A DNA stretch of 64,000 bases, taken from positions 2,183,934-2,247,933 of the forward strand of contig OY725494.1 of assembly GCA_963281255.1 (NCBI GenBank), read 5' to 3'. Shown here in pieces: positions 11,109 through 23,298 of the stretch (positions are counted from its first letter, which is position 1; the number at the start of each line of letters is the position of its first letter). The notes beneath the pieces were generated by a model that was not told the DNA's origin, made no database searches, and was given only the letters and a program-made list of their open reading frames with translations. The stretch is from Aphrocallistes beatrix (taxonomy: Eukaryota > Porifera > Hexactinellida > Sceptrulophora > Aphrocallistidae). Position numbers and translations under genes: made by a program.

Positions 11109-12848
11109 TATTATATAAATTCGCATCAAAGTAAAAATGTTGATTAGTAATTTTATTGCCTAACATTAAGGACGATTTTAGCGATTTTCGGAGCTATTTA
11201 ATACCTACTTCTAATCATTATTAGGATATAATTTTGGTGTAGAACCAAGATTATTAATGGTTATTTTGAATATTGAGAATTTTTTGAACTTTGCTACTTT
11301 TGAACCATTTTGGTCAGTTGGGGGCGATTTGATAACATACCTTAGAAAAATTCCTAATTTTTCGAATCAACGAATCCCTAGGCTAGATCACATCTTTTTT
11401 TGCCCAAAATGTTTTTTTTTACAATTTTTTTTCACCTCTGACATATTTTAACCTTAATCATAAGATCATATGTAATTGGTTTCTTATTAGTTTTGTTATT
11501 GTCATTGAGTGTAAATCATATTATTGACATTATCATAGTCGTTAGATGAATAATATGTGATCATTCTTCTGATAATATGCGATTCCTAATCTCAATAGAA
11601 AATAGATCGTGACTAAAGTATGTATTGGTCGCAAAAGTAGATTGCACTTATTTTCGAATGAAGGGATCATCAAACAATAGAAAGGAAATTTAGAATCTAG
11701 GTTAAATTAACTCTTAGCATTCCAGATTCTGATAAGTGGGCCCGATTCCAACTCTAACTCAATAGAAATTGACAAATAACCCGGATATTTTAGGTGATAA
11801 GCAACGTCTGGCTCCTGATGCTTCATTTGCACACAAATATGTCCCCAAAATCAACCCTTGGATGATATTATTTTGCATAACATATGTATGTTTTACATTA
11901 AGACATACATTTGTTAAAATATCAAACTATATTGTTACTTATCTATTTCTGTCACAATTGATTGAAGAAACTGCCAGTTGCAGAAAGCTGGGCCATATTA
12001 TTCACCAAGAATTTAAGTTGGTACTTAAGTTCGAACTTTGTACTTAAGTACTAAATTTGACCTTAAATGGTATTTACCAAGACTCTTTAAGTTCAAGCTT
12101 AAGTATGAACTTTAAGTAACCTACTTGAGTACTAAGTTCGAACTTAAGTATGACCTTAAGTTTTAAACTTATATCCACTATTATTATCTCTTAGAGTTTG
12201 AATACATTTCCCTTCATGAAAAGATCCAATTTAGTACTATTATATTGGAAATAAAAATGTGTACCGTGCTCGGTTCGTGTATATTGTATTTTTATTTCTT
12301 TTATCAATTAATATTAGCAAATAGAATCCATACATGTCATTTATTTTCATTTGATATTTATTAGACTTACTTCAAATGCAAATTCACGTACACTATTACA
12401 ATACCTGAAGCAATTCCTGAAGAGTTTTTACATACTAATGATTTAAAAGTTTCTCTCTTCAATTTATAATATGCTCGTTTATTTTCTGTTCATTTTAACT
12501 GCTTAGAAATACAGCCACTTGCTGAAATACAAGTAATACCTCTGGTTGTAAGGGAACTATTAGATCAGCAGCAGAGTCATTCTATTTATCGTGCTGGCTG
12601 TCTATTGGTGAATTTTCACCTTGGCTAAATAAGAGGTTTACATTTACTTCGGGAACTGAAAGAATCTCCCCAAAAGGTAGATTCTCCTTCTGATGATACC
12701 TGAAATAGATCCACCGTCCCGCTGCATGCTGGCATACCAATATCTTGGGACTGGTAAAGTGATTTGATATTTACTCAAAATATAATTAATTTAGCATCCC
12801 CGAGCAAGAAATATATAAATATTATGTATATTAACTACGTGAATTTTA
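11109..12848. other. Intergenic DNA with transposon scraps
   Basis: Mostly AT-rich sequence with no recognisable gene. A Helitron-like scrap at about 11950-11988 (ATTGATTGAAGAAACTGCC) is followed by a block of alternating AACTTAAG/TTCGAACTT motifs to about 12170. A family A end fragment follows at about 12176-12285. A related TTAAGTTCGA block occurs at 28594-28690. Confidence 0.5.
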
Positions 12849-14165
12849 CAGGTTTGGGATTTGTCATGTCCAAAGCTGGTTTTGAATGAACAGTGGGAAA
12901 ACCAAATTATAAACTGGTCGAAACTTCCTTAACTGTTTTAACTGGTCAATCCAATCTGCGAATCTGCTTAAGTAATGAGAAACTTATATTATTAGTTTGA
13001 ACTCAGCACAGAACATATTTTGATTTGGTCATACAATATTAACTGGTGCGCAATGGATCAATCAGTAAAGTGTTGATGAAATGTGTAGTTTCAACCAATT
13101 GAATGCTATTAAGTATATACGCAATATCCTAAACGGGTATATAATAACCCAATAGTATTTGGATGTTTGATTATAGACATTGAATATTATTCTCTAATTT
13201 GTTTTTTCTTGCATACTGAAAGATATTCGAAAAGTTACGATGTTGAAGACCCATTGATTCGGTTTGTAAATATTTCATTCAAGTTGAAGAAGAGAGAAAA
13301 GTGACCAGAGCTAAGTCTACTAAATGCAGTGCTATGATTAGCGTCAAGGCTGTGAGACTTAGAACTCATCTCGAGAAATACTACTTCGATATTACTACTT
13401 CGATATACTTGTATGATCTTCCTGAACTAATAATATCATTCAGCCCAAAATGAATGATTTCACAGTGAAGATCGTCTATTCTACGCATGTAATATTCCGT
13501 TTAGCCTCGTAGAGCACAATCTTTCAAAATGGCTATACGCCTCCTACTAGGAAAGATCTAGCTGGAGGTCTTCTTGGCAAGATATATAATGAAGTGACCA
13601 CCATCAGGGTTGGGTTCAATTATAATTGTAATTAATTAATTACAATTAATCTTAATTATCAGCTGAAACCTATTTCAACATCATTGGCCTAGTTACAAGG
13701 AGAGAAATTTAATATTGTGGATTCAGCGAAGAGTGGTTTAAATTAGTCCATCTAGACGAACTGAAATGTTATCAAGGCAAAATTCAGCAACGATTCATAC
13801 AAGCAATCACTCCTACTCACTTACTAGCTAATATGATCAATCTGAAGTACATAGAACAGAGGCTCACATGTGACGAGAAGAAGAAGCGTGAGGTTTGCTC
13901 ATTCATCTAAATGCTTCTCTTTTGCCACAACCTTTCTTAACAGACTGGGAATTGATAAAACAAGCTAATTGGTAGCTTGCTGCAGAGAATTGGAAGGGTG
14001 TAAAGAGATAGATTGGTAACTAATATACAAACGATTAGTGATTGTCTTCCTTAGTTGTTAGAATATTTGATTTCATATTAGAATATTGTACACACACTAG
14101 TATTTAAGTATATTATGTTTTGGACAGGACTGATTTTACCACATGGGCAAAACCTGCCAACCCTG
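12849..14165 (+). pseudogene. hAT transposon relic with degenerate transposase
   Basis: The right end, inverted, reads CAGGGTTGGCAGGTTTTGCC, matching the 10342 element. The left end starts CAGGTTTGGGATTTG. Flanks GAATTTTA and GAATTCTC may be a decayed 8-bp duplication. Three conceptual pieces of transposase are readable in order: a BED-finger-like AKSTKCSAMISVKAVRLRTH (about 13310-13372), PPTRKDLAGGLLGKIYNEV (about 13530-13590) and TPTHLLANMINLKYIEQRL (about 13812-13870). Stops and frameshifts separate them, so no protein is made. The assignment rests on these hAT-typical strings. Confidence 0.65.
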
Positions 14166-14332
14166 GAATTCTCCTTAGAATTGTTGATATATATTTATTA
14201 ATTGTATTTAGAAAGCAATTCTAATTGACTATACTTATTTTTAAAAGCAATATGGACAAATAGATATATTAGAGATAAAACTAATTTATATTGTAAAATA
14301 ATCCTGAAACGATTCGAGTTAATATTAAGTAC

Positions 14333-14794
14333 ATAAGCGCGCTTCGCTTGCTTGCTGCGCGGCTGGCGGACACTTTGTGTCCGCCAGAGGCGCCCTTCGA
14401 ACGCCTGGGGTTACATTGATTAATAATAAGGGAGATAACAGCTCTAAATACGTCTGTCCTACTGTTATAATCGATCTCGCACGAAAAATCACCAAATTAG
14501 TCAATCTTTCAAATTTTGATGAGTCATCATTTTTAATGATAATTGCATCATATGTGAGGTATAATAATTTACACATTCTATTAAAATTACAGCCTTCTAT
14601 CACCTAAAATGGCGAGTTATGGTCAAAAAACTGAAATTTATAATTATAAAAAAGGTGACAATGACGTCAGAATTCCATGATGAGTCGACATTTTCGTCAG
14701 GTCAGAACTTAGTGGAACCATAGCCAAAATACCTCCACATGCCAAAAATCAGCGTATAAATATACAAACATCAATCGAGTTTTAATAGTAAGGA
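14333..14794 (-). mobile_element. Helitron-like element, near full length
   Basis: Starts (minus strand) at 14794 with TCCTTACTATTAAAACTCGA and ends with the hairpins and GCGCTTATG near 14333, a mutated terminus. It keeps the CRE-like blocks. Confidence 0.7.
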
Positions 14795-14996
14795 TAAAAA
14801 CAAGTTAGCAGGAAGTAACAACTTAACTAAGTTCGAAATTAAGGTTATATCACGATGTTGAGGTTTAAATTGAAAAATTGTTTAAAAGGTCAAATTTCGG
14901 GTGGAAATGAGGTTAAAATTTGCAGGTTAAAATTTTACCTCTAAAACCGCATCAAGCACGCTTTAAAGGATTTTTATAACAAAAAATAACAAAAAA

Positions 14997-15064
14997 TTGG
15001 TTAAAGCGGTTTCAACCTGGCTTAAAAGTGCCTTTTAAGCAAGGTTGAAACCGCTTTAACCAAA
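14997..15064. repeat. Hairpin
   Basis: Near-perfect palindrome: TTGGTTAAAGCGGTTTCAAC is mirrored by the complement after a short GTGC loop. It could be a small foldback or part of a larger transposon. Confidence 0.7.
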
Positions 15065-15112
15065 TGCCAAATTAACCGAATAATGGTCAGACCAAATAAT
15101 TTGCATGCTTTC

Positions 15113-15264
15113 CCGTGTTTCCCTCAGGTTTATTGGAAAGCGCGTTAATTTTGCAATTTTTGTGCTGTTTATTTGGGTAAATTGCACTATTTCACAACAA
15201 AATCACATTATTCGACAATCTAAGCGTGCTAAATAGCGCTTAACGCGCTCGGAGGGAAACACTG
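15113..15264 (+). mobile_element. hAT-type short element (family CAGTGTTTCCC)
   Basis: About 152 bp. Ends are CCGTGTTTCCCTCAGG and GAGGGAAACACTG in inverted order. The body (AAAGCGCGTTAATTTTGCAA) is shared with 50677-50831 and, inverted, with 19940-20093. No clean target duplication is left. Confidence 0.75.
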
Positions 15265-15270
15265 TTCCCA

Positions 15271-15924
15271 ACACAATCACATGTTCTTACATGAGGTGGT
15301 CCGAACACAAATAAATCTAATTAGCCTACTTATACTTGAGTACGTATATGTATAAATGTTTATATATTATATAAACATTTATACAAAAATATAATCAAGT
15401 ATATGTAAGTAGGCCTGTTGCGTGATATCTTGAGATCTTAGTATTATGTAACCATGGATGATTTAGTACCGTGATATCTTGAGATCGTAATATTTTGAGA
15501 TATCGTAGCATTCTGAGAATTTGTTTTGCTTACTCAAATTGCCTTGTGGTTCGATCAGTTTCATTGTGGCACTAAATTGTGGCACATGACAAAATTTGAT
15601 GGCACGCGACACAATTTAGTGGCACGCGACACAATTTACTATGGTAGAACCCCATATGGACCATGGATCAATTATATTCTAATAATTTATGGTCCATATG
15701 GGGTTCTACCATAGTAAATTGTGTCGCGTGCCATCAAATTTTGTCATGTGCCACAATTTAGTGCCACAATGAAACCGATCGAACCACAAGGCCATTTGAG
15801 TAAGCCAAACCAATTCTCAGAATGCTACGATATCTCAAAATATTACGATCTCAAGATATCACGCAACAGGCCTATTAGATTTATTTGTGTTCGGACCACC
15901 TCATTTAAGAACATGTGATTGTGT
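15271..15924. mobile_element. Foldback element with nested palindromes
   Basis: About 654 bp, almost entirely self-complementary. Outer arms start CACAATCACATGTTCTTA and GGTGGTCCGAACACAAATAA and are mirrored at 15880-15924. Inner arms contain GGCACGCGACACAATTTA and CCATATGGACCATGG. The left arm also holds its own small palindrome around 15350-15375. No coding capacity. Confidence 0.75.
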
Positions 15925-16668
15925 GCATCGAAACTACCCTAAAAGACATTTTTCAAAAATGAAACGAGTCAATGTGTAGTGGAGACGACGGTGCGTTTTC
16001 AGGAGGAATATTTTTTGATATAATTTAATACCTTTTGAGTTATGCTTTCACCAAGGCAGTGTTCCCTCTGACATACCTATAAATTTCTGACTGAAATTTT
16101 CCTGTTATGCCTATGGCAAAAACTGAAATTTTATGGATTTCGGAGCCTTAACGGATAGTGATCAGTATAGTGAAGAGAAATAAACTGGGTCGTTCTAGTC
16201 ACGATCCTTGAAACTAATGTTTATGGATCGTCCATATTGCCCAGTATGGTATAGCATGAAATCTGAGCATGGATCTTTTCTTCCACCGGAAGTGCCATCA
16301 CAGAAACTAAATTGACGTCACGAATACGAAAGATTCGTGACGGCTTTTTAGAGGGGACACTGCACCAAGGATTCGAGGTTGAGAATTTGTCTAAATTTTA
16401 ATTCAAGAGCTATACTGCTTTTAGGTCAAAATAAGCTTCCAAAGGGAGACTTGGTGTGTTTTTTTGTTGATAATTTCAAACTCATTCCTGCCCGAGAGTT
16501 TAATTTTCTATTTTGACCTTAATTCCGTAATTTACCCTAAATTTGAACTTAACTAAGGTCAAACTCAATACTTAGGTTATAAGTTAGTGCTTCTGTTCAT
16601 AGAGAACACGGCCCCCTGATATTTAGTGAAAATTTACATCCACAATTTTCATCCTACAAACTTTAATT

Positions 16669-16833
16669 CAGTGGTTCCCAACCTGGGGTCCATGGACCCC
16701 TTAGTGGTCCACAGAAGATATCAGGGGGTCCACAGGATTCTAAATTTTGTATTGCGGTTAATAGGAGGGGGTCCACTGAATATAGGAACATTGATATTGG
16801 GGGTCCACAGTCAAAAAAGGTTAAAAATCGCTG
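16669..16833. mobile_element. hAT-type short element with perfect 8-bp duplication
   Basis: 165 bp from CAGTGGTTCCCAACCTGGGG to AGGTTAAAAATCGCTG, flanked by identical CTTTAATT octamers (16661-16668 and 16834-16841). This fits a recent non-autonomous hAT insertion. Confidence 0.85.
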
Positions 16834-16886
16834 CTTTAATTGATATAAAAATTAATCTAAGATGTATTTTAATTAAATTATTAGTA

Positions 16887-17006
16887 AAAAAAGCCCCTCA
16901 CAGACGGGCTAGAAGTGTGCTTCCACATTCCTTGGATGATGACACAATACAAGTCATCCCAGGAATTTGGAAGCACACTTCTAGCCCGTCTGTGAGGGGC
17001 TTTTTG
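16887..17006. mobile_element. Short hairpin inverted-repeat element
   Basis: 120 bp with arms AAAGCCCCTCACAGACGGGC and GCTAGAAGTGTGCTTCCA, nearly perfectly mirrored, flanked by TA. A Tc1/mariner-type short element is the simplest reading. Confidence 0.75.
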
Positions 17007-18215
17007 TAACACCGGAGCATTTTGTGACTGACTCGAGAAAGTTTATTTTCAAACAGAAATGTCAATTCATCAAAGAATTATAATGCTATTGTCACTTATG
17101 ATAATGAGAAATTCCTGTTTTACGAGCTCAACTCGGCCATTATATGTGATAGAAGGTTTTTATATGTGGCACAAGTGTATAATATTGGCAAGGTTAATAA
17201 TAATGAGTATTATTGATTTGTTGTTCCTCTTGATGCATCAATAATTGAATAAAGTGAATAATGTGCTTATAACAGGGATTATATACTCTACCCCAGGCGT
17301 TTTGAACCTCTTTAGATCATGACCTGTCATACCGTGGATGGAAATTTAGAGAGAAGGTATAAATTGTTAATGGACAGACGAAGTTACTATACGATTTTCG
17401 ATCCGACACTCAATGACAAAACTTTGAAGGTCTAGACAAGGTGTTAAACGCAGAATTCATGATGACAACCTTCGAATTTTTGACGCATAAGGTACATAAG
17501 ACAGTTTTAACACATTCTGCAATTGCAGATTTTTCTATGACGGTACCATTTTTTTAATTTTTTACAATCTTTATTTTAAGGGTAATTATTCATTTCGCAC
17601 TATGTACTTGTAATTGGAATAAATTTCTATTGTTCTGGATTTAACGCCTGTTACCATAAGCTAGGATAGATTTGAGATTGTGAGAGAGCTTAATTTTGAT
17701 ATTTAACTATTCTTTTTCATTGATTTGAGTACACAACGATTATTACGAACCAGTTTAGACTAAGTACTATTTGTATACATAGATCTCAATTAAGTTAAAC
17801 AAATATTACTGAGTTAAATTAATCATATCCATATAAGGATTATATTCTACTATATGCTTGGAACTTATAACTTGATAATGAAAAGTGATAGAGGAAAACT
17901 TCAACGGATAAATGTTTATTATATATCTTGACATTTTTTAATAAATATAGATATGTGTCAAGTGACGATGACTCATCATATAAATCCAAAATGTTAATTT
18001 GCATTATTATGCTGTACAATGTTTCCCAAAACATCCTCAAAAATATCAGAATTTTTCACACCTCAAGAGGGGTTATAAATGGCATAACTTGGAAACGAGA
18101 AGAGATAGACATTGTTCTTTTAGATGAAATGTTCATTAGGCATTACAATACCTTTCTCCCATGTGAAAATTTTCATGATCAGGGGGAAGTGACTCATCAC
18201 TAATTCAATCCTAAT

Positions 18216-18447
18216 AAAAAATATCATATTGATACCCCAGTTTGGCTCCACCTTGATGGTGCAGTCGCCAGCTAGAGATCCCGCAAAAGCACCGGATACC
18301 AAGCAAGTATAGCCTAGCTCAGTTATTCCCAAATAAGTTCCACTGTGCCAGCGTAACTCATTTGATATCCGGCGTTTTGTGGGATCTCTGGCTGGCGACT
18401 GCACCATTAAGGTGGAGGGAAACGGGGGTATCTTTATGATATTTTTT
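18216..18447. mobile_element. Short hairpin inverted-repeat element
   Basis: Arms AAAAAATATCAT and GGTGCAGTCGCCAGC..GAGATCCC are mirrored around 18330. About 230 bp; not coding. Confidence 0.7.
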
Positions 18448-18577
18448 GTTCTTGTTTTTTTGTCCCTTATCTAAATTAAACGATATTTATCTTAATATTT
18501 TAGAACCTCAATGCCCTAATTCACCTACGTCTTTTACATGCAATACCATGATTTATTGGAGAATCATAAAGCTTATA

Positions 18578-18746
18578 CAGTCAACTACGCTTAATGGGAC
18601 AACCGCATAATTGGGACAAGTCTCCAGGAACGGAATGGTTCCCATACATAGAAGCTAATGCAAAATTTCATCGGTTAATTGGGGCCTCTGCTTAATCGGG
18701 ACAAAATACCTGGGAACAAAGTGTCCTGATTACGCGGAGTCACCTG
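18578..18746. mobile_element. pogo-like short element
   Basis: 169 bp, flanked by TA. Ends are CAGTCAACTACGCTTAATGG and, inverted, CAGGTGACTCCGCGTAATC. It is related to the CAGTCGACTCCGCTTAATAG family at 59728, 60493 and 62344. Confidence 0.75.
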
Positions 18747-19939
18747 TATTAACTTCCTAACATTTGTATAATATTATCATTATACAATACATATAAATAA
18801 TCTTGCTCAGGAATAATAAATTTTCCTCTCTCTGAATAGTTTCAAGTCTAAACCAGTTCTTATTCGTTATTTACCCAAATCAATGTAAACTAATATCTAA
18901 ATAATAATATTAACCTCTCACAATCTCCAATTTCACAATTGCATTTGGTAATGGGTGTTAAATCCAGAACAATAGAAATCTATTGTATTACATAGTGTGA
19001 AATTAAATTAATTTTAAAATCAAGATTGTGTTAAAATTGTCTTATGTACAAGTACCTTATTCATCAAAAATGATTTGGTTGCATTCATGGATTCTGAGTT
19101 ATCGCTTGTCTGGAATTGTAGTAATATGGCCACTCTGTGGCGTTGTGTCGGATAAAAAATCGTATAGTAACTTCTTGAGCCGATAAACAGTCTACACCTT
19201 GTGTCAAAATCTCATTGAGCTCATACTCATTGTCCATTCTCAAAACCTGTTACCGAGGAAATAATATAGGGAAGCATCAATTCAGAAGTTGGCCACTTTA
19301 CATAGTATAGTCGACAAACTAAAAAGAATTACGATATACGTATAATATTGTATTTAACTTTTTGAAATCAACAAAAACAAAATTTCACAAGTTATTATAT
19401 CCTCCATAGTCCCATACTTAGTCTTGACGCCATCTAGTTTAACAACCGACACAATTTTGGATTTCATTTGGTGCCATTAAATACTATTTTCACCCATAAT
19501 ATTAAACCATCGAAAGGCTATTCAGATTTGCCTCGAGGGCGATATTTTTTCGACCCTTGATGATAGTCTAGTGTTCATTTGAGGTGACCCCTTGCATTTG
19601 GGGGGGTAACTCCCATTTTTTCAAATTTATTTTGTCGATTTGGAGGAGATATCCCCCACAAATTAGGGAGGGATCCCCTATTTATTGGTATTTTCGTCTT
19701 CCATTTGGTGCAGTCGCCGGTATTGCTAATCCATGTTGGTGCTTTCAAATGTTTTACATTGTCAGAATTGTGCTCAGTACTCAATTTCACGTTGAAAGAG
19801 AGGCCATTCGATAGAGTAAACAGTTCTAAGAGTGGAATGTACACATTCCTATGTCGCTCTCCCATTGTTAGCCAAGTTCACCAGTAAACTAAAGAGACTA
19901 AGGTGCACTTGCAACAAGAACTCGATGATTATACCAAAG

Positions 19940-20093
19940 CAGTGTTTCCCACAGAGCGCCTTAAAGCGCTATTTAACGTGGTTAGTTTGTCAAAGTGCTG
20001 TTGCTAAATAATGTAATTTAACTGAACAAACCACCAAAAAATGATAAAAATGATCGCGCTTTCCAACCATCGGAGGAGAACATCTCAGACAAT
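19940..20093 (-). mobile_element. hAT-type short element (family CAGTGTTTCCC)
   Basis: Inverted copy of the 50677-50831 element. CAGTGTTTCCC is at the left, with TAAATAATGTAATTTA and GCGCTTTCC blocks in family order. The right end is decayed. Confidence 0.65.
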
Positions 20094-20837
20094 CCTATCA
20101 TCCAGCGAAAAAAGTTTACATTATCATGGTACCACCATGACCACTTGGATTGGGAATGAAAGACTGCATGTAGAGGGAATTTTTACAGGAAGGCAGCATT
20201 ACTGATTCTAGCTCCCCTTTACCCTGAACAATTGGTATCGTAGCTCGTTTACAGTGGTGGATGTGAATCTGTAATCATATACAAGTAACTTACATACAGT
20301 TGAACCGTTGAAGCGCGTTGAAAAGGGCTCCTATAATTGGAATTTATTATTGGTACTTCATTGTTCTCTTGCACAGGATGTAACACATGAAGCACAGGAG
20401 GAAATGGCAAGATTAACAAAACAGAGGAGATGGAGGCAGTTGTAAAGTCAGACTCATGACCTTAAAATCATTGTCAGGTACAAATGCAAATACGATTGCA
20501 GAGGTGCACATGTAGGAAGCAGTCCTGAATGTTCGCCTGCGTGTGGAGTGTGTAAAGGAACCTACAAGAATTCGTCAGTCCCTGAACAGATCACTGAAGA
20601 TGACTAGAAATTTGAGTTTTTCCGAATGTTCCAAAAAGTTTTTTAAGATGTTTATTACTATGTCACAAGGTAGCTTCTCTCGTATAATTTTTTGAATAAA
20701 TAATGTTGCAATTTGTGGGAAAATTAAGCCAGATTGACTGAACTAATATAACTAGGTAGGGTAAAGTGAAAATGACAACAAGCATGTTCAGATATCCTTA
20801 CAATTAAAATTCGATTAATGTGTATATGTATATACTA

Positions 20838-21820
20838 CATTCCCTGGACAAAAGTATTCGTATTCCTCAATATTTTCCATCCAAATATTTATAATTCTAA
20901 TCAATTTGTGAAATCAAAAACATTTAATTAGTAACAGATACACTAAATCTCGCTTCAAATTCGTTTTCTTCACATTCAAATTACTCACTTTGGAGCTTTC
21001 AACCTAATTACTCTCCTTCAAGATTTAGAATTTTCAGCAATTGCTACTATATGGCACATATCACGAGTTATCACCATTGTTTTATCTGCTTGGGTGGTGC
21101 AGTGGTTAGGGCGTTTGAATACCAAGACTTAGGTCGCGGGTTCTAACCTCGCTCTAGGCATTTGCATTTTACTCTCAATTACATTGCTTCGGTAATGTAA
21201 TCTGAGCCTACACTCTTGCAGAACCTTAGTGAGCTGAAAGCACTAAGGATGTCATCTCGTTTAAAGGTAAAGTTAAGTCAGGTGCTATCTTTCTTGCCTA
21301 CTGCTAGCCGAGTTTTTCTCTAACACGTTATCATATGCACACAGACACACCATCATATGCATACACACATGCCGCATACACCACAGTCAGCAACTATCAG
21401 TAGGTTTAGCACCTCACCCAGATTGTAAACCCCCTGAGAACATATTAGCATGGTTTCGGGGGGTATATAAATCTATACACTTTTTAACTTTTTAGGAGAG
21501 TAATCGAGTGGAAAGAATATAAAGTGAGCATTTTGAATGTGGAGAATTCGAATTTGAAGTTAAATTAAGTGTATCTCTTACAAATTAAATGGCCTTGAGT
21601 GGATCAAGGTGGCACAAGCGATATTAATTACCTTTTAGGCATAAATATGAATAGAAAACTTCAAAACTGAGTGACCGAAGTGTGTAGATTTCGAAGTTGA
21701 TGTGTCAGATTTTCAGTAGCTGTCGTAATTTTAATGAATTGGCCTCCATGGATAGACCCATTTTAGTTTTATTTATGATGCAAAACAATATGATGTTCCA
21801 ATACTTTTGTTCAGGCAGTG
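20838..21820. mobile_element. Tc1-like element (family A) with nested SINE
   Basis: Ends CATTCCCTGGACAAAAGTAT and, inverted, CACTGCCTGAACAAAAGTAT, with TA on each side. The arms share ATTACTCTCCTTCAA-type blocks. No transposase frame. Confidence 0.75.
21082..21480 (+). mobile_element. tRNA-derived SINE
   Basis: The head resembles a tRNA with an A-box-like GTGCAGTGGTTAGGGCG and a B-box-like GCGGGTTCTAACCTC about 40 bp on. A roughly 330-bp non-tRNA body ends in GGGGGGTATATAAATCTATA. The second copy is at 55218-55628. Shared boundaries between the two copies define the element. It is probably transcribed by polymerase III and depends on a LINE for movement; no LINE was found here. Confidence 0.8.
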
Positions 21821-22195
21821 TATATCTCTGTAACGAATTGATTGAAGAAACTGCCAGGCACAGAAAGCTGATTTTGGCATGTGGGAGTCTTGGCTATGGC
21901 TCCACTAGGTTCTGACCTCAGACGAAAACGTCGACTCATCATGTAATTATAATGTCATTGTCACCTTTTTTATAATTAGAAATCTCAGTTTTTGAACTAA
22001 AACTCAGCCATTTTAGGCGATAGAAGGCTGTAATTTTAATAGAATGTGTATATTAATATATCTCACATATTTATTGTACAACTATCATCAACAATGTTCA
22101 CTCTTCGACGGACAAAGTGATCCCTCAAAAGGCGAGAAACTTTTCGCTTACGAATATCACTATACAATTTGGAATATTTTAAAACTGTAGAAGTA

Positions 22196-22963
22196 CAGGG
22201 TGGCTCATAAGTTCTGTGACAAGCTTAATTAGGTATACAATTTCTTATACTCAAACAATCTTAGCTATTATGGTCTTTAGAGATTCTAAATCGAATATTC
22301 TCAATGATTTTAGCAGACTTTTCCAGTCTAAGACCTGTAACTGTGTTTTGTAAGGTGATTTTTATTGGGAAAAATGTGTCCTGGCACGCAGCGAAAATCC
22401 AGTATCAGGACCCACTGCTTTTCAAATGATCTTTCTAGTCTTCAAATTCTACGAAAAATTGGCTCTCACATTTCCCTCGAACACTCTAAATTTGTAGAAA
22501 TATAGGATGTTTATATCAGTACATATTGAGAACCATTTGGATCAGATTTTTGGTGATGTGAAAAAAAAGTGCAATTTTGGGTGATTTTGCAAAATATACC
22601 TAATTTGCTCTCGTGAAATTATAACTTTCTCTCGTTTCTGATAATGAATTCAATGGATTTATGAAATATTTCCATGGTGAATGAAAGGTATCTGGTGCTA
22701 AATCGCCATAGGACATCGATTATAGACATTTTTTACAGAAGTAGAGTCCTTGATTCTCGATTTTCGCTGCGTGCCAGGACACATTTTTCCCCCATAAAAC
22801 TCACCATACAAAACACAGTTCCAGGTCTTAGACTCGATAAATCTATTAAAATCGTTGAGAATATTCGAATTACAATCTCTAAAGATCATAATAGCCAAGA
22901 TAGTTTGAGTATAAATCATTTTATACATAATGAAGCTTGTATCAGAACTTATGAGCCACCCTG
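22196..22963. mobile_element. Long-TIR element, TA flanked (family CAGGGTGGCTCATAAG)
   Basis: 768 bp. Ends CAGGGTGGCTCATAAGTTCT are inverted at 22944-22963, and the arms extend about 200 bp (GGACACATTTTTCCC, CAAAACACAGTTCCAGG). TA lies on both sides. Mariner-like by its terminus; no intact transposase. A second, partial copy is at 45905-46452. Confidence 0.75.
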
Positions 22964-23298
22964 TAATATGCATTTTAACACCTTCAAAATGTGTCCAAAT
23001 GTGTCACTTAGCTGTAGAATGCCGAGCATTTATATGGTTTCACTGGAATAGAAAATTGCTGGGAGACATCCTATCGGGGAAACTATGTCCCCAGTCGGCT
23101 TTCTATGGTTAAAGTGTTATTTAGTGATGTTCCACCAAAAGGATATTTAGTATATTACTTAAGTAGCTTCCCTCGTTCATTTACCACTGAAATGAGTTCT
23201 GTTGCAACTTTTTCCAACTGGATCACAAAATTTTTGTAGATTGACTGAACTATATACAGAGACATCCTGATTGAGAAACAATATTTCTATTACAATAG

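Larger units (their letters stand above)
17360..19215. repeat. Large inverted repeat with roughly 370-400-bp arms
   Basis: The left arm (about 17360-17765) contains GAAGTTACTATACGATTTTC, TTCTATTGTTCTGGATTTAA and AACCAGTTTAGACT. The right arm (about 18845-19215) contains these inverted and in reverse order, with substitutions and small indels. The arms are separated by about 1.1 kb containing two short elements. No coding signal is shared. It may be a large foldback transposon or an inverted duplication. Confidence 0.6.
20795..22095 (+). mobile_element. Helitron-like element with two nested insertions, 3' truncated
   Basis: Starts TCCTTACAATTAAAATTCGA at 20795. Its TA tract is interrupted by a Tc1-like element (20838-21820), itself holding a SINE. 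The Helitron-like body resumes at CTGTAACGAATTGATTG (21829) and breaks off near 22095 before the hairpins. Confidence 0.7.

Noticed and set aside
14325-14607. Overlapping 92- and 76-codon frames
   Set aside because: They lie inside a Helitron-like copy, and similar short frames appear in other copies (36543-36881, 54824-55165, 60247-60574) from the same GC-rich hairpins. No family resemblance.
18120-18407. 95-codon minus-strand frame
   Set aside because: It spans a hairpin element whose palindromic arms create the frame.
21090-21160. Possible tRNA gene
   Set aside because: The A- and B-box-like segments are followed by the same roughly 330-bp body in two places and the cloverleaf arms do not close, so it is the head of a SINE.
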